A program made the translations under genes and the position numbers. Below, piece after piece: positions 6,336-13,210 of a DNA stretch of 20,561 nt. Below the pieces are notes generated by a model, which was not told the origin of the DNA, made no database searches, and saw nothing but the letters and a program-made list of their open reading frames with translations. How positions within the stretch are numbered: position 1 is the stretch's first letter; every line of letters begins with the position of its first letter. Origin of the DNA: a virus; the IMG/VR virus record IMGVR_UViG_3300010368_000156, positions 1 through 20,561 of that record. One strand, 5' to 3'.

Positions 6336-6583
6336 TGGAGTTCCTTGCATGGCTGGTCTTTATAGCATTTTGGGCATGGGTCGGATGGAGTTTCCCGAAA
6401 ATTTCGTATGATCCGTGGAGGAATGCTCGATATGACCATGACACGGGATCGTGGTATGATACCCACACCCCGTATGCTCTGCATGTAATTGCATTCTATC
6501 TGTCAATGGGATTTGTAATGGGCATGGCATATGTTATTATCGGATGCATCAGTTTCGTATTCACGGGACACTGGTACGGCTAA
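6335..6583 (+). CDS. small membrane protein (82 aa), two predicted TM helices
   Basis: The start is ATG 6335, sharing its A with the preceding TGA (TGATG). Residues 2-20 (EFLAWLVFIAFWAWVGWSF) and about 50-76 (VIAFYLSMGFVMGMAYVIIG onward) are hydrophobic. The 28-residue loop between them is polar and aromatic, rich in Tyr, Asp and Trp. It is an inner-membrane protein of unknown function, inserted between the gp33-like and gp59 genes. Confidence 0.6.
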   Translation: MEFLAWLVFIAFWAWVGWSFPKISYDPWRNARYDHDTGSWYDTHTPYALHVIAFYLSMGFVMGMAYVIIGCISFVFTGHWYG

Positions 6584-6594
6584 GGAGAATTATC

Positions 6595-6774
6595 ATGGCA
6601 GTTCAAGACACGATTTACAAGGGCGTGACCCCGAAGACTCTGGTAGACCCCGAAGAAACACAGCGGAGCCTTATCGCTCTGCGTGATGAACTTTGGGAAC
6701 GCAATCTCGGTGAGGAATTGTTCTTCAAGATCAACTCATGCCTGTACAAGTCGTATCCGGCCCATAAGGAATAG
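6595..6774 (+). CDS. hypothetical small soluble protein (59 aa)
   Basis: The start is ATG 6595, with AAGGAGA at 6582-6588 overlapping the TAA of the gene before it. The 59 residues are charged and probably helical in the second half (QRSLIALRDELWERNLGEEL), with a C-terminal FFKINSCLYKSYPAHKE. It is placed directly before the helicase loader and separated by only 3 bases, so it is co-expressed with the replication genes. No family is recognised. Confidence 0.6.
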   Translation: MAVQDTIYKGVTPKTLVDPEETQRSLIALRDELWERNLGEELFFKINSCLYKSYPAHKE

Positions 6775-6777
6775 CCC

Positions 6778-7401
6778 ATGCACCCGGGTGAGGCATACGA
6801 AATCCATGCGGCGCTGACAATGCACTTTGCGCCCGGGAACTTCGACGCAATCAAATACAATTTCAAGGTGAGGAATTCCGACACCCGATGGAAGAACTAT
6901 CCCCGCAAGCATGTGTACAACAAGCTGGCCGAGCGATTTCCCGTTAAGAAGGACCTGATCGAATTCCTCCTTGCCAACATTGTGACCGGTGTGACATATG
7001 CCGGTGACATGGAAGCGTGTAACTATTTGCAGTGGTGCGGCAGAAAATCACGTCTTTCCTATCAGTTCGTGCTTGACATGAGCACGCTGCTGTGCTATAA
7101 TGATACCCTTGAGTTTGATGAAATCTTCATCCAATCCTCTGATGGTAGCCGTCCACTTATGATGGCCGCCCTTAGTGCTGGTGATGTCTCGCTTGAGTCT
7201 GTGGTACTATTCCATAAGCTCACAGATGTCATCAACAAGATGCCAGACTTTGACTCCATTGTCTGGCCTGACGAGAAACGTCTCATGCTACAGTATGCGG
7301 CGTTCCTCCCCTTTGATCGGGAGAAATACTTCTCGATCTTTTCAAATATTATGAATTCTGCGAAAACCCAAAAGCTGGAAAAAGCTGACAATAAGGTGTA
7401 A
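6778..7401 (+). CDS. 59: helicase loader gp59
   Basis: The 207-residue protein matches T4 gp59 (217 residues) in length, position and sequence pattern. The N-terminal FDAIKYNFKVRNSDTRW and KHVYNKLAERF correspond to T4's YDVIKYNWCMRVSDAAY and YFFQKLSEKY, and the C-terminal helical domain contains LESVVLFHKLTDVINKM and IVWPDEKRLML. In T4, gp59 binds replication forks and gp32 and loads the gp41 helicase. The gene is directly upstream of gene 32, as in T4, with a 9-base gap. AAGGA at 6767-6771 precedes ATG 6778. The N-terminal DNA-binding and C-terminal gp32/gp41 contact regions both appear complete. Confidence 0.85.
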   Translation: MHPGEAYEIHAALTMHFAPGNFDAIKYNFKVRNSDTRWKNYPRKHVYNKLAERFPVKKDLIEFLLANIVTGVTYAGDMEACNYLQWCGRKSRLSYQFVLDMSTLLCYNDTLEFDEIFIQSSDGSRPLMMAALSAGDVSLESVVLFHKLTDVINKMPDFDSIVWPDEKRLMLQYAAFLPFDREKYFSIFSNIMNSAKTQKLEKADNKV

Positions 7402-7410
7402 TGCAAACAT

Positions 7411-8355
7411 ATGTCTAAGATGAACTTTGACGCCCTTCGTGGACGTCTCGCAGGACTTTCTGTTGATGAGTTGACCGCAGCGGTTGACGCCAGCACCGGA
7501 AAGAAGGACTTCGGTCCTGATGAACGCTTCTGGAAACTGACCCGGGATAAACTCGGCAACGGCCAAGCGGTCATTCGCTTCCTCCCTTCTGTTGAAGGTG
7601 AGGCACCATGGATTTCCTATATGGACCATGGATTCAAAGGCCCAACCGGGAAGTGGTATATCGAAAAAAGTCGGAAGACTCTTTCGTGGGATCATGATGA
7701 TCCGGTTAGTGAATGGCTGGAAATCCAGTACAACAAGGGCGACCATGGTAAGGACATTGTGAACAAGGTTGGTGCCAAGCGCCGGACCCACTTCGTCTCT
7801 AATATCTTGATCGTTCAGGATTTCGGCAACCCCGAGAATAACGGCAAGGTCATGCTGTTCGAATATGGCAAGTCCATCATGGACATGGTCAAGGATGCAA
7901 TGCATCCAACATTCGAAGGACAGGCAACTGTCACTGCGTTTGACCCTACCGATAAGGGTGCCAACTTCAACCTGCGAGTGCGCAAGGTTGACAACTTCCC
8001 AAAATACGACAAGTCCGAATTCAGTCAGCCAGCACCGCTTGCCAACTCGATTGACGACATCGTCGCTGTTTTGGATCAGGCCCATTCTCTGAATAGCCTG
8101 ATCTCTCCCGACAAGTTCAAGTCCTATGAGGAGCTGTCACGGCACTTCAACAAGGTCATGAACCTGTCAGCCTCAATTCCTGCTGCAGCACAGCCAGCTG
8201 TTGGGAATGAACGAGCATCCTCGTTCGAGGCAACGACTCCGAACTTCTCGGATGACTCGGATGACTCACTTCCATTCGAGCCTGATGCAACTGCCGCACC
8301 AGCACCGGACGATGCTCTTGCATACTTCCGGGCAGCGGCTGCCGACAAGTCGTAG
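7411..8355 (+). CDS. 32: single-stranded DNA-binding protein gp32, zinc-site cysteines absent
   Basis: The 314-residue protein follows T4 gp32 (301 residues) throughout. It has a helical N-terminal self-association region, an OB-fold core with RFLPSVEGEAPWISYMDHGF and KWYIE, then RRTHFVSNILIVQDFGNPEN and GANFNLRVRKV, and DKFKSYEELSRHFNKVM. The C-terminal tail is acidic (DDSDDSLPFEPD) and recruits partner proteins in T4. It coats ssDNA in replication, recombination and repair. The segment corresponding to T4's zinc ligands aligns without gaps, but Cys77, Cys87 and Cys90 are replaced by Ser87, Asp97 and Ser100, while the histidine (His73 here) remains; there are no cysteines anywhere in the protein. 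Arg codons favour CGT, as expected for an abundant protein. Only a distant AAGG (7393) precedes the start, and no leader pseudoknot was identified. Confidence 0.92.
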   Translation: MSKMNFDALRGRLAGLSVDELTAAVDASTGKKDFGPDERFWKLTRDKLGNGQAVIRFLPSVEGEAPWISYMDHGFKGPTGKWYIEKSRKTLSWDHDDPVSEWLEIQYNKGDHGKDIVNKVGAKRRTHFVSNILIVQDFGNPENNGKVMLFEYGKSIMDMVKDAMHPTFEGQATVTAFDPTDKGANFNLRVRKVDNFPKYDKSEFSQPAPLANSIDDIVAVLDQAHSLNSLISPDKFKSYEELSRHFNKVMNLSASIPAAAQPAVGNERASSFEATTPNFSDDSDDSLPFEPDATAAPAPDDALAYFRAAAADKS

Positions 8356-8359
8356 CAGT

Positions 8360-8412
8360 TTGAAAATATCCCGGAACTTACACTATTGGTATGAGTTCCG
8401 GGATATTTTCAA
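8360..8412 (+). terminator. long hairpin terminator after gp32
   Basis: A perfect 19-bp inverted repeat, TTGAAAATATCCCGGAACT (8360-8378) and its complement (8394-8412), flanks a 15-base loop and begins 4 bases after the gp32 stop. The core CCCGGAACT/AGTTCCGGG is followed by an AT-rich segment with a T4 run, and preceded by the mirrored A4 run, so it can act as an intrinsic terminator on either strand. The length of the perfect stem is unusual, and it may also protect the gp32 mRNA 3' end. Confidence 0.75.
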
Positions 8413-8534
8413 CTGTGGTTTATGAATATCACAACTGTGGTAGCACCGCTACCCAATGCATGGTATATGTAAACTCATTTTAGAAATATCGCTGCAGTGG
8501 TAGTCTTAGTACCACAAGAGTGAACATTCTAAAA
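8410..8534 (+). repeat. degenerate hairpin repeats in the gp32-gp26 intergenic region
   Basis: CAACTGTGGT occurs at 8410-8419 and 8432-8441, 22 bases apart, and a variant GCAGTGGTA lies at 8494-8502. Each is preceded by an ATAT(C/T) element. The second and third continue into small hairpins: GGTAGC/GCTACC (8439-8453) and GTGGTA/TACCAC (8497-8515). The last is enclosed by TTTTAGAA (8478-8485) and TTCTAAAA (8527-8534). No coding frame on either strand looks real. They could be protein-binding sites, a replication start or a small structured RNA. The remaining sequence from 8535 to 8611 shows nothing I can name. Confidence 0.5.
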
Positions 8535-8611
8535 CACGGTACTCTCTGCACGTCAAATACATGACATAGGGCGAGAGAGCGAAGAGAATGCATGTGTGAC
8601 TGCCGGTGAAT

Positions 8612-8643
8612 AATGGGAAGGGATTTCGGTCTCTTCCCATTTT
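8612..8643 (+). terminator. intrinsic terminator before the late promoter
   Basis: AATGGGAAGGGA (8612-8623) pairs with TCTCTTCCCATT (8630-8641), 12 bp including one G-U, across the 6-base loop TTTCGG and followed by a T run. It stands just before the late promoter at 8653. It would stop any transcription entering from the replication block and so separate early or middle from late expression. Confidence 0.75.
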
Positions 8644-8652
8644 CATGTCTGG

Positions 8653-8660
8653 TATAAATA
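8653..8660 (+). promoter_or_regulatory. T4-type late promoter (TATAAATA) for the gp26/effector operon
   Basis: An exact TATAAATA, the -10 element recognised by the T4-family late sigma factor gp55 with gp33 and the clamp. The expected start is near 8666, giving a leader of about 28 bases before ATG 8694 with GAAGG as ribosome-binding site. No other late promoter is visible before 18107, so this one probably serves gp26, the seven paralogs and the membrane protein to 14974. Confidence 0.85.
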
Positions 8661-8693
8661 CATGGTAACTCAATCTTATCGAAGGTCCATATA

Positions 8694-9413
8694 ATGGCAC
8701 TCCCAAAACTCAATACCACATTCGCATACGATATGACACTGCCACTCAACGGCAAGACCTACAAGTACCGCCCGTATCTCGTGCAAGAGGAAAAGATGCT
8801 GCTGGTGGCAGGCGAGTCCAAGGACCCTACAGCCTCCATGAAGGCCATGCGTGACATTCTTAATGCATGTGTCCAGAATTTGCGTGCCGACGACCTAGCC
8901 ATGGCTGACGTCGAGTATGCGTTCATCCAGCTCCGGGCCAAGGCAGCCGGAGAGGTGACCACGGTCCAGTCGGCGTGTGATGAATGCGAGCACGTCTCGG
9001 AGATCACAATCAATCTGGAAGATATCGTCGTCCTAGATGAAACCGCCGATATGTTGCGGTTCACGGTCGGAGATTCAATCGGCGTCACGATGCGGCACCC
9101 AACTCTTCAAGACGTATTGCGCAATCCCAAGATCGTGTCCACCGAAAAGAGTGATCGGGTCGACTCCATGTTCACCATGATCGACATTGTGATCGACACC
9201 GTCGAGTTCGGGGATGAATGTGAAAAGTTTTCGGCGCAGCCGCTCGCTGATCGCACAGAGTTTGTTGGTACGATGAACCAAGAACAGTTTTCCCATGTCA
9301 GGAAATTCCTTGAGGCGATGCCATCCGCAAAGCTTCCTATCAGCTTCAAGTGCCCGAAGTGCGGTCACGTCAATGAGAAAGTGCTCACGGGTATCCAGAA
9401 TTTTTTCGGATAG
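8694..9413 (+). CDS. 26: gp26-family baseplate hub assembly protein (tail assembly chaperone type)
   Basis: The 239-residue protein has the family's N-terminal pattern (MTLPLNGKTYKYRPYLVQEE then KMLLVAGESKD), central LRAKAAGE and HPTLQD segments, and two Cys pairs, CDEC at 95-98 and CPKC at 220-223, which together can form a zinc ribbon. T4 gp26 is 208 residues and acts in assembly of the baseplate hub. The end, QNFFG then TAG, is encoded by a T run that forms a -1 frameshift heptamer. A second product extended by about 63 residues is therefore expected, as in lambda G/GT chaperones. It is the first gene after the late promoter at 8653. Confidence 0.82.
   Translation: MALPKLNTTFAYDMTLPLNGKTYKYRPYLVQEEKMLLVAGESKDPTASMKAMRDILNACVQNLRADDLAMADVEYAFIQLRAKAAGEVTTVQSACDECEHVSEITINLEDIVVLDETADMLRFTVGDSIGVTMRHPTLQDVLRNPKIVSTEKSDRVDSMFTMIDIVIDTVEFGDECEKFSAQPLADRTEFVGTMNQEQFSHVRKFLEAMPSAKLPISFKCPKCGHVNEKVLTGIQNFFG
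9401..9407 (+). promoter_or_regulatory. programmed -1 ribosomal frameshift site T TTT TTC
   Basis: In the gp26 frame the codons are TTT (9402-9404) and TTC (9405-9407), preceded by T at 9401, exactly the X-XXY-YYZ layout of a -1 slippery heptamer. Both tRNA-Phe can re-pair after slipping. The gp26 stop is only one codon further on (9411-9413), and the -1 frame continues to 9598. No convincing downstream stem-loop or upstream SD-like stimulator was seen. Confidence 0.65.
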
Positions 9414-9598
9414 CCCTCTCCTATAACACGCTAGAGAACTTCTATCGTACTCAGTTCGCCTTGATGCACCATCACCAATGGAGGCTCGATGAACAAAATG
9501 CGATGGTTCCATGGGAAAGGGAAATCATGCTGGCCATGCTAGAGCAGCACATCGAGGAAGAGAAAGCCAAGATGAAAGAACAGGGAATTAAGGTCTAA
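9407..9598 (+). CDS. -1 frame extension of gp26 (fusion C-terminus, 63 aa)
   Basis: Read in the -1 frame from 9407, the sequence encodes RIALSYNTLENFYRTQFALM, then HHHQWRLDEQNAMVPWEREI and an acidic coiled-coil-like end (LEQHIEEEKAKMKEQGIKV), stopping at TAA 9596-9598. There is no start codon with a ribosome-binding site: ATG 9464 and ATG 9503 have none. The fill of aromatic residues and the PWER segment look like genuine protein, and resemble C-terminal extensions of tail assembly chaperones that contact the tape measure protein. It is most simply made as a fusion with gp26. The stop overlaps the next gene as TAATG. Confidence 0.65.
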   Translation, partial: RIALSYNTLENFYRTQFALMHHHQWRLDEQNAMVPWEREIMLAMLEQHIEEEKAKMKEQGIKV

Positions 9599-10419
9599 TG
9601 CAATTCGAAGACTTCATGGCTCTCATCAGTGAGAATGTCAGGCCTAATTCTCTGTACCACTACACCCCGCAGTGGGCGAGCATGCTGAATGACAATGACA
9701 TCATTATGTCAAGGCTTGTGGACAGTGAAGAGATTGCGACCGTACAGAAGGCCGTCCCTAAACTGGACAGATCATATCGGTATTACCTATCAACCGGTCG
9801 ATCAATCCGCAACTCATATACCGAAGCCGACATCAAGAACCAATACAATCCAATCGTGGTTGTGTTTGAGCTTGACCGGAACAAACTGGCCGCAGATTTC
9901 AAGATCATCCCGGTTGACTATCAGGCATCTACCCTTGATCCTGATGGCGGTTCTAATGAGTTCCGTCACCGGGGTAGCAGTGAGACCGAAGACCGGGTGA
10001 TGTCAAAGAAGCAGAATGTCCCACTGTCAAAGTATCTCGTTGCGGTGCATGCTCTGGTCAAGGGTGAGACGCCAGATGCCTATCAGTATGTCCGGAAGAT
10101 GATCGCACATTACGAGGACATCATTCGCAGGATCGAGTCGGGTGAAACTGTCATGCAGCCAGCGCAGTCCAACATATATGATGCATCACCATACGTCCTC
10201 AAAGACGTACAGTTCAAGCTCAAGCAGGCGCATGAGCGTATCGCCCAGATCAGGAACAACATGACCGAGGGTGAGTCCCGCTTTCGTGCCATGGCCGAAG
10301 AGGCTGATGAGAAGATTCCATTCTGGATATACTCAAACCAACACGCCTTCATGTCCGCACGCTGGGCAGAAGCCGAGCAGGCCAATCCAGCGATGTGGGA
10401 AGATGACGATGAACTTTAA
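9598..10419 (+). CDS. tandem paralog A: predicted capsid-targeted ART-like protein (273 aa)
   Basis: First of seven related genes; ATG 9598 shares a base with the previous TAA. Features in order: N-terminal MQFEDFMALISE, a capsid-targeting-like peptide with a possible prohead-protease site after Glu12; SLYH (His21); YYLSTGRS (62-69) in place of the usual S-F-A-R-S; VVVFELDRNKLAADFKIIPVDY (87-108); SETEDR (128-133); YLVAVHAL; a charged helical middle region (about 160-235); then IPFWIYSNQHAF, ARWAEAEQANP and the acidic tail WEDDDEL. The His, Ser/Arg and Glu motifs have the order seen in ADP-ribosyltransferase-like folds (inference, unverified). It is the most diverged copy, with Asp replacing the second Glu of EER. 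Confidence 0.75.
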   Translation: MQFEDFMALISENVRPNSLYHYTPQWASMLNDNDIIMSRLVDSEEIATVQKAVPKLDRSYRYYLSTGRSIRNSYTEADIKNQYNPIVVVFELDRNKLAADFKIIPVDYQASTLDPDGGSNEFRHRGSSETEDRVMSKKQNVPLSKYLVAVHALVKGETPDAYQYVRKMIAHYEDIIRRIESGETVMQPAQSNIYDASPYVLKDVQFKLKQAHERIAQIRNNMTEGESRFRAMAEEADEKIPFWIYSNQHAFMSARWAEAEQANPAMWEDDDEL

Positions 10420-11161
10420 CGAATTCGACAAGCTCCTAACAGAGGCCGTCCGGAAGCAGAAGCTGTATCACAGCTCACCCAGCTGGCGCAATATCCTTGA
10501 GGACGGGGAGCTTACATCATCCGAGATGGGCTGGACAGAACGTGTTGTGGTCAAGAAGGCCGGGATCAGCACGGAACGATATGGTGACCGCTACATTTCA
10601 TTTGCCCGGTCACCCGGCAGCTCATTCATCAAGATGCAACAGAGCGATCTTGTTGTGGTGTTTGAGTTCGATGCCGAATACCTGCGCCGGAAGTACAAGA
10701 TCGTACCGGTTGACTGGCTACATTCCAGCGGCTCTACCCATGGCCGGGAGAGGGGACACAGTGAGATGGAGGAACGCCTGATCACATCCAAGACCGAGAT
10801 ACAATTGGCGCCGGTGTTCACAGGCATGCATGTATTATGGACAGGCCTTGGGGAGATGACCCGGGACATGGAACAATACCAATACACCATCAGTCAGATC
10901 AGGGCGATGGCGACTGATCCGGACACAAACTCTGTCCGGAACGAGCTACGATCTCGGAGACTGGCCGAGGCTGAGCGAGAGCTTGCCTATATCCGGACCA
11001 AGATCGATAATGTCTATGACGATCTTCTGAAACGCACTGCCGAGTTCCCGAATGTCCCGGTATGGATGTACTCCAATCGGAAATCATTCGATCAGGCACG
11101 CTGGGCCGAGGCCCAACAGATCAACACCCGCCTAGAGGACCCGCATGATGAAGACGCTTAA
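10409..11161 (+). CDS. tandem paralog B: predicted capsid-targeted ART-like protein (250 aa)
   Basis: ATG 10409 is preferred to in-frame ATG 10403 because GGGAAG (10397-10402) is then 6 bases away. The gene begins inside the acidic tail codons of paralog A. It has the N-terminal peptide MNFNEFDKLLTE|A (possible cleavage after Glu12), KLYH (His21), RYISFARS (61-68), VVVFEFDAEYLRRKYKIVPV then DW (82-103), HSEMEERLI (117-125), MHVLW, a helical charged region (150-212) and the cap VPVWMYSNRKSF, ARWAEAQQIN, ending DPHDEDA. It keeps every conserved position of the array and is a good reference copy. Expected to be made late, packaged and delivered with the DNA if the targeting reading is right. Confidence 0.78.
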   Translation: MNFNEFDKLLTEAVRKQKLYHSSPSWRNILEDGELTSSEMGWTERVVVKKAGISTERYGDRYISFARSPGSSFIKMQQSDLVVVFEFDAEYLRRKYKIVPVDWLHSSGSTHGRERGHSEMEERLITSKTEIQLAPVFTGMHVLWTGLGEMTRDMEQYQYTISQIRAMATDPDTNSVRNELRSRRLAEAERELAYIRTKIDNVYDDLLKRTAEFPNVPVWMYSNRKSFDQARWAEAQQINTRLEDPHDEDA

Positions 11162-11975
11162 GGCATTCATAAGGGACTTGACAGAACGTGTTGGTCCCAA
11201 TTCTCTATACCATATGTCCAAGAGACCATGGGCATTGCTATCCTCCGGGGTGTTCGAGCTGACAAAGGTGGACATCACCCAAACCGAGAAGCGGGTTGTG
11301 AAGAAGGCCCGTGATATCAACTTCGATCCGGCGAAGCCCATCTATTACATGTCCATGGCCCGGACCATCAACTCATCCTTCACACAGGAATGGCTCAGCA
11401 ATGGCTCACGGTATACCGGTGTTGTGTTTGAACTGGATGCCGAGCGCCTTCGAAACCATTACAAGATTGTACCGGTCGATTACTTCTGGGCCGAGCCCGC
11501 TCACAGTTCATTCTCCCGTCCGGGTGGATATAGTGAGCAGGAAGAGCGGCTTCTGTCCAAGGATGACAGGGTGCCCATCAAATATATCAAGGCCGTTCAC
11601 ATCTATAGCAAGAGCAAGCACCGTGATCCAATCGAGAATGATTTGTTCGCCAAGAAGGTTGCGGGTTATGAGAGGCTGATCGACCGTATTGAGGCTGGCG
11701 AGAAAGTCGTGAAGTCCGGCCTGAATACCGAGAGAGTTGTGTACTGGACGCTTGAGAAGGCACAGGAGATGCTCGACCGTACCGTTGCCAATGGCGAGGC
11801 CAACCGGAACTATGAGCACTATGAAGAGGATCAGGCCCGAAAGTATGCGGCATCAGGCAAGTACGATGTGCCATTCTATCTGTATCACAACCGAGCAGCA
11901 TTCAATGCCGGGCGATGGGCCGAGGCCGAGCAACTAAACCCAGACTTTAGGGACGATGACGATGAAGAGGCTTAG
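11145..11975 (+). CDS. tandem paralog C: predicted capsid-targeted ART-like protein (276 aa)
   Basis: The start is ATGATG at 11145/11148, after GAGGA (11135-11139), overlapping the end of paralog B by 14-17 bases. The N-terminus MMKTLKAFIRDLTER departs from the others: the usual Glu is Asp11, but L-T-E at 12-14 could still be cut. Then SLYH (His23), YYMSMARTINSS (67-78), VVFELDAERLRNHYKIVPVD (93-112), YSEQEERLL (129-137), AVHIYSK, a long helical middle (160-235), VPFYLYHNRAAF and GRWAEAEQLNPDF with tail RDDDDEEA. It has an insertion of about ten residues between the SMART region and the VVFELD strand compared with paralog B. Same predicted role as its neighbours. Confidence 0.77.
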   Translation: MMKTLKAFIRDLTERVGPNSLYHMSKRPWALLSSGVFELTKVDITQTEKRVVKKARDINFDPAKPIYYMSMARTINSSFTQEWLSNGSRYTGVVFELDAERLRNHYKIVPVDYFWAEPAHSSFSRPGGYSEQEERLLSKDDRVPIKYIKAVHIYSKSKHRDPIENDLFAKKVAGYERLIDRIEAGEKVVKSGLNTERVVYWTLEKAQEMLDRTVANGEANRNYEHYEEDQARKYAASGKYDVPFYLYHNRAAFNAGRWAEAEQLNPDFRDDDDEEA

Positions 11976-12576
11976 AACATTCATTACCGAGGCCGTGAGG
12001 TCTGCCAAGCTCTATCATGTCACTGAGTTCGGGACATCGATTATCCGGGCTGGCTATATCACCATCGCCCATCTAGACGAGACATCGGATGAGTCTCTGA
12101 ACAAGTCAATCTCAAAGCGTAGTGTCAAGTCAGCGCCGGATGTTGGTCACATCTCATTCACCCGATCCATCGGCGGCCACTACACCAACTCTGTCATTAA
12201 CTGGGCGGCTGTGGTCTGGGCATTCGAGTTCGATGCTGCCAAGCTCAAGTCAAAGTATCAGGTCAAGCCCGTGGACTTCTTTAAGGGTGGCCTGCGCAAG
12301 TTCGGTGAGGATGAGCAGGAAGAGCGGTTGGTCTCGAAGGATCACAGCATGCCTATCGATCCATTCCTGACCGCAGTGCACATCTATATCTCCGCCGAGT
12401 CTGTTGATGATGAGGACAACCGGCCTAACATGTTGCGAGATCAGCTTGTCGGTGAGATGAAGAGCCTCAAGGTTCCGGCATACCTTTACCACACCATGGC
12501 CACATTCAAGGCCGGGAGATTTGCGGAAGCCGAGCAGATCAATCCAAGATTCTTTGATCATGATGACGAGGACTAG
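11962..12576 (+). CDS. tandem paralog D: predicted capsid-targeted ART-like protein, short form (204 aa)
   Basis: ATG 11962 is chosen over in-frame 11956 because AGGGA (11949-11953) is then 8 bases upstream. The first ten residues, MKRLRTFITE, align without gaps with the T4 internal-protein targeting peptide MKTYQEFIAE (identical at M1, K2, F7, I8, E10), followed by A. Then KLYH (His19), GHISFTRS, VVWAFEFDAAKLKSKYQVKP, EDEQEERLV, AVHIYIS, VPAYLYHTMATF, GRFAEAEQINP and tail FDHDDED. It lacks most of the charged helical region present between the AVHI strand and the C-terminal cap in A, B, C, F and G, so that region is dispensable for the fold. Confidence 0.76.
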   Translation: MKRLRTFITEAVRSAKLYHVTEFGTSIIRAGYITIAHLDETSDESLNKSISKRSVKSAPDVGHISFTRSIGGHYTNSVINWAAVVWAFEFDAAKLKSKYQVKPVDFFKGGLRKFGEDEQEERLVSKDHSMPIDPFLTAVHIYISAESVDDEDNRPNMLRDQLVGEMKSLKVPAYLYHTMATFKAGRFAEAEQINPRFFDHDDED

Positions 12577-12580
12577 GCAC

Positions 12581-13210
12581 ATGAAGAGACTCAAAACATT
12601 CATGGCAGAGGCTGTTCGTACAGCCAAGCTCTATCATAGGGGCGATTGGAAGGGAATTCTGTATAGTGGCGACCTGATGACAAGTGCCATGGATGATGAC
12701 GAAATGGGTGTCATAGGAAATGATAAGCTGATCGATAAATACGGCGACAGATATGTGTCATTCGCTCGGACACTGGGCGGATCGTTCATGAAGACAAAGT
12801 TTCACCAGTTCTCATGTGTTTTGGAATTCAGCTCGGAAAGACTTCGGCGTGACTATAAGATCATTCCGGTTGATTGGATGGCCAAGTTTTCATATGATGA
12901 CGATCCCGTGCGGGCTGATGGCGTATCAGAAGAAGAGGAACGCCTCATCACGAGTGCGGAGAGTATTCCAATTGGCAAATATCTGGATGGCGTTCACATA
13001 TGGCAGCGGGACACTGACATGCCCGGTGAGATAACCACTGCAGTGGAAGCCGGTGCCGTTGCCAAGCTCGTGAGTAGATACCCCAACATCCCATTTTGGC
13101 TGTATGATGATGCGAAGACATTTGCGGCGGGTCGATGGGATACGGCGCATCAGATAAACCCGAATGTCACCGATCCACATGACGAGGACGACTATGATGA
13201 AGAGACTTAA
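12581..13210 (+). CDS. tandem paralog E: predicted capsid-targeted ART-like protein, short form (209 aa)
   Basis: ATG 12581 is 4 bases after the stop of D, the only non-overlapping junction in the array; upstream in-frame codons lie inside D. The N-terminus MKRLKTFMAE|A matches the T4-type targeting peptide, with Met in place of Ile/Leu at the usual P3 position. Then KLYH (His19), RYVSFARTLGGSF (57-69), CVLEFSSERLRRDYKIIPVDW, GVSEEEERLI (114-123), GVHIW, and a short linker replacing the helical region, then IPFWLYDDAKTF, GRWDTAHQINP and tail DPHDEDDYDEET. The acidic tail codons contain the ribosome-binding site and start of paralog F. Confidence 0.77.
   Translation: MKRLKTFMAEAVRTAKLYHRGDWKGILYSGDLMTSAMDDDEMGVIGNDKLIDKYGDRYVSFARTLGGSFMKTKFHQFSCVLEFSSERLRRDYKIIPVDWMAKFSYDDDPVRADGVSEEEERLITSAESIPIGKYLDGVHIWQRDTDMPGEITTAVEAGAVAKLVSRYPNIPFWLYDDAKTFAAGRWDTAHQINPNVTDPHDEDDYDEET

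Noticed and set aside
7401-7418. 5-codon frame (MQTYV) overlapping the gp32 start
   Set aside because: It begins in a TAATG overlap, but the nearest SD-like AAGG is only a few bases away and the frame is too short to assess.
7342-8085. 247-codon open frame on the - strand
   Set aside because: It lies entirely antisense to the end of gp59 and to gp32, both firmly identified. It has no ribosome-binding site and no protein-like motif; it is a shadow of the codon bias.
8480-8755. 91-codon - strand frame across the intergenic region
   Set aside because: It crosses two hairpins, a terminator and the late promoter, overlaps the gp26 start and has no ribosome-binding site.
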